Origin: Rhizobium mesoamericanum STM3625
GTDB lineage: Bacteria > Pseudomonadota > Alphaproteobacteria > Rhizobiales > Rhizobiaceae
Assembly (NCBI RefSeq): GCF_000312665.1
Contig: NZ_HF536773.1
Coordinates: forward strand, 860,780-914,848
DNA: 54,069 nucleotides
Reading direction: 5' to 3'
Shown here one piece after another: positions 53,598-54,069 of this stretch. The position numbers and the translations under genes are program-made. The notes under the pieces were generated by a model. The model saw nothing but the letters and a program-made list of their open reading frames with translations, was not told the origin of the DNA and made no database searches. The stretch's first letter is position 1. Each line of letters starts with the position of its first letter.

Positions 53598-53891
53598 ATG
53601 ACACGTTTTGTCCAATTAATGCGCGCGCCCGGCGTCTACTTGCGAATGCTAGTAGCTACAGTTGCGTTCGCCTTGATCGCGTACCTGCATTATGAATCTG
53701 TAACATTGACACTATACTATAGCATTATTTGCATCTTTCTTATGCAAATTGGCTATGTAGGCGGCGTTTTGTTCCTTATCTGGCGTGAGACTCACCCCAA
53801 AAAGAAAACTGAAAGTTGTGCCAGCAAAATTGTTGTGTCGTTTCCGGAAGGAGGAGAAGCCGGCCTTAGGACACACACATTGAAGGATTGA
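53598..53891 (+). CDS. exoX: ExoX/Psi-like exopolysaccharide production repressor
   Basis: The 97-residue protein has two membrane segments (MLVATVAFALIAYLHY and YYSIICIFLMQIGYVGGVLFL) followed by a short charged tail. The IQxGY-like LMQIGYVGGVLFLIWR block is the signature of ExoX/Psi proteins, which reduce EPS synthesis by acting on the ExoY/PssA priming step in rhizobia. The ATG at 53598 is chosen; an in-frame TTG lies 4 codons upstream. Only 6 bp separate it from the next gene. Likely lowers activity of the ExoY-like enzyme at 44 kb. Confidence 0.85.
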   Translation: MTRFVQLMRAPGVYLRMLVATVAFALIAYLHYESVTLTLYYSIICIFLMQIGYVGGVLFLIWRETHPKKKTESCASKIVVSFPEGGEAGLRTHTLKD

Positions 53892-53897
53892 TGTGTA

Positions 53898-54069
53898 GTG
53901 AAATTCGGAACAAGTGGGCTTCGCGGCCTATCGGTCGACCTCAAGGGCCGAGCCTCAGCGCTCTATGCGACAGCCTTTGGCCGCTACCTGCTCGACGCTG
54001 GAATGGCGCGCCGCGGTGATGCCATCCTGATTGGCCAGGACTTCAGGGATTCCAGTCCGGAGATCGCGG
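53898..54069 (+). CDS. Phosphomannomutase/phosphoglucomutase, N-terminal part (cut by window end)
   Basis: From a GTG at 53898 the frame gives KFGTSGLRGLSVDL, the N-terminal signature of the alpha-D-phosphohexomutase superfamily, and ILIGQDFRDSSPEIA, which matches the D-R-S-P type stretch leading towards the active site. The remaining part lies beyond the window. These enzymes interconvert hexose-1- and hexose-6-phosphates and supply GDP-mannose or UDP-glucose precursors for EPS. It follows the exoX-like gene by 6 bp. Confidence 0.9.
   Translation, partial: MKFGTSGLRGLSVDLKGRASALYATAFGRYLLDAGMARRGDAILIGQDFRDSSPEIA

Overview
The window reads as a segment of a secondary replicon or accessory chromosomal region of a Rhizobiales alphaproteobacterium of the Rhizobium/Sinorhizobium/Agrobacterium type. 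The grounds are high-GC coding sequence, a BgsB/BgsA-like beta-glucan synthase pair, ExoY/ExoF/ExoX-like exopolysaccharide (EPS) proteins, a solute-binding-protein sugar ABC operon next to sugar-acid catabolic genes, and a mosaic of toxin-antitoxin pairs and decayed genes. No replication, conjugation or ribosomal RNA genes are visible, so chromosome versus plasmid cannot be decided.

Left part (0-13.5 kb): small metabolic and regulatory units. A ketopantoate-reductase-like gene and an SDR face a LysR regulator across a clear dyad. A TumE/TumA-type toxin-antitoxin pair follows, then a saccharopine/lysine-dehydrogenase-like gene divergent from an Lrp/AsnC regulator, two small unknown genes, and the bgsB-bgsA-like pair (membrane fusion protein plus processive glycosyltransferase). 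Next come debris of an amidinotransferase-like gene, a DUF4242 gene, a VapC-type PIN toxin with its antitoxin and a palindromic operator, and a decayed FtsH-like peptidase gene.

Centre (13.9-25.3 kb): a sugar or sugar-acid utilisation locus. A MalK/MalG/MalF/solute-binding-protein ABC transporter runs leftward. Divergently, an IclR regulator, a Gfo/Idh/MocA dehydrogenase, an IolD-like thiamine-diphosphate enzyme, an aldehyde dehydrogenase and an IlvD/Edd sugar-acid dehydratase form one overlapping operon. I recognise no standard pathway with exactly this enzyme set. An oxidation, dehydration, TPP-dependent C-C cleavage or decarboxylation, aldehyde oxidation route is my inference and the most interesting metabolic proposal in the window.

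Scar (25.3-26.4 kb): a frameshifted FtsH-like peptidase fragment is joined directly to the C-terminal end of a serine-recombinase-like gene, then a strong bidirectional terminator and the 3' 45 nt of an initiator tRNA-fMet. This looks like the edge of a decayed integrative element.

Right part (26.4-54 kb): an orphan polar-amino-acid binding protein, a GGDEF-EAL protein with all recognisable signature motifs, and then a large EPS locus in several alternating transcription units. It contains a Tat-exported GH16 glycanase, five separate glycosyltransferase genes (one a GT4-GT2 fusion), an FAD oxidoreductase, a HAD-like large protein, a flippase, a Wzz-like chain-length protein with a degenerate kinase domain, an ExoY-like priming transferase, an ExoF-like export protein, an epimerase, a GMC oxidoreductase, a Wzy-like polymerase, an acyltransferase, an ExoX-like repressor, and the start of a phosphomannomutase/phosphoglucomutase gene cut by the window end. 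Together these supply a nearly complete Wzx/Wzy-type assembly line for one surface polysaccharide whose identity cannot be read from the sequence.
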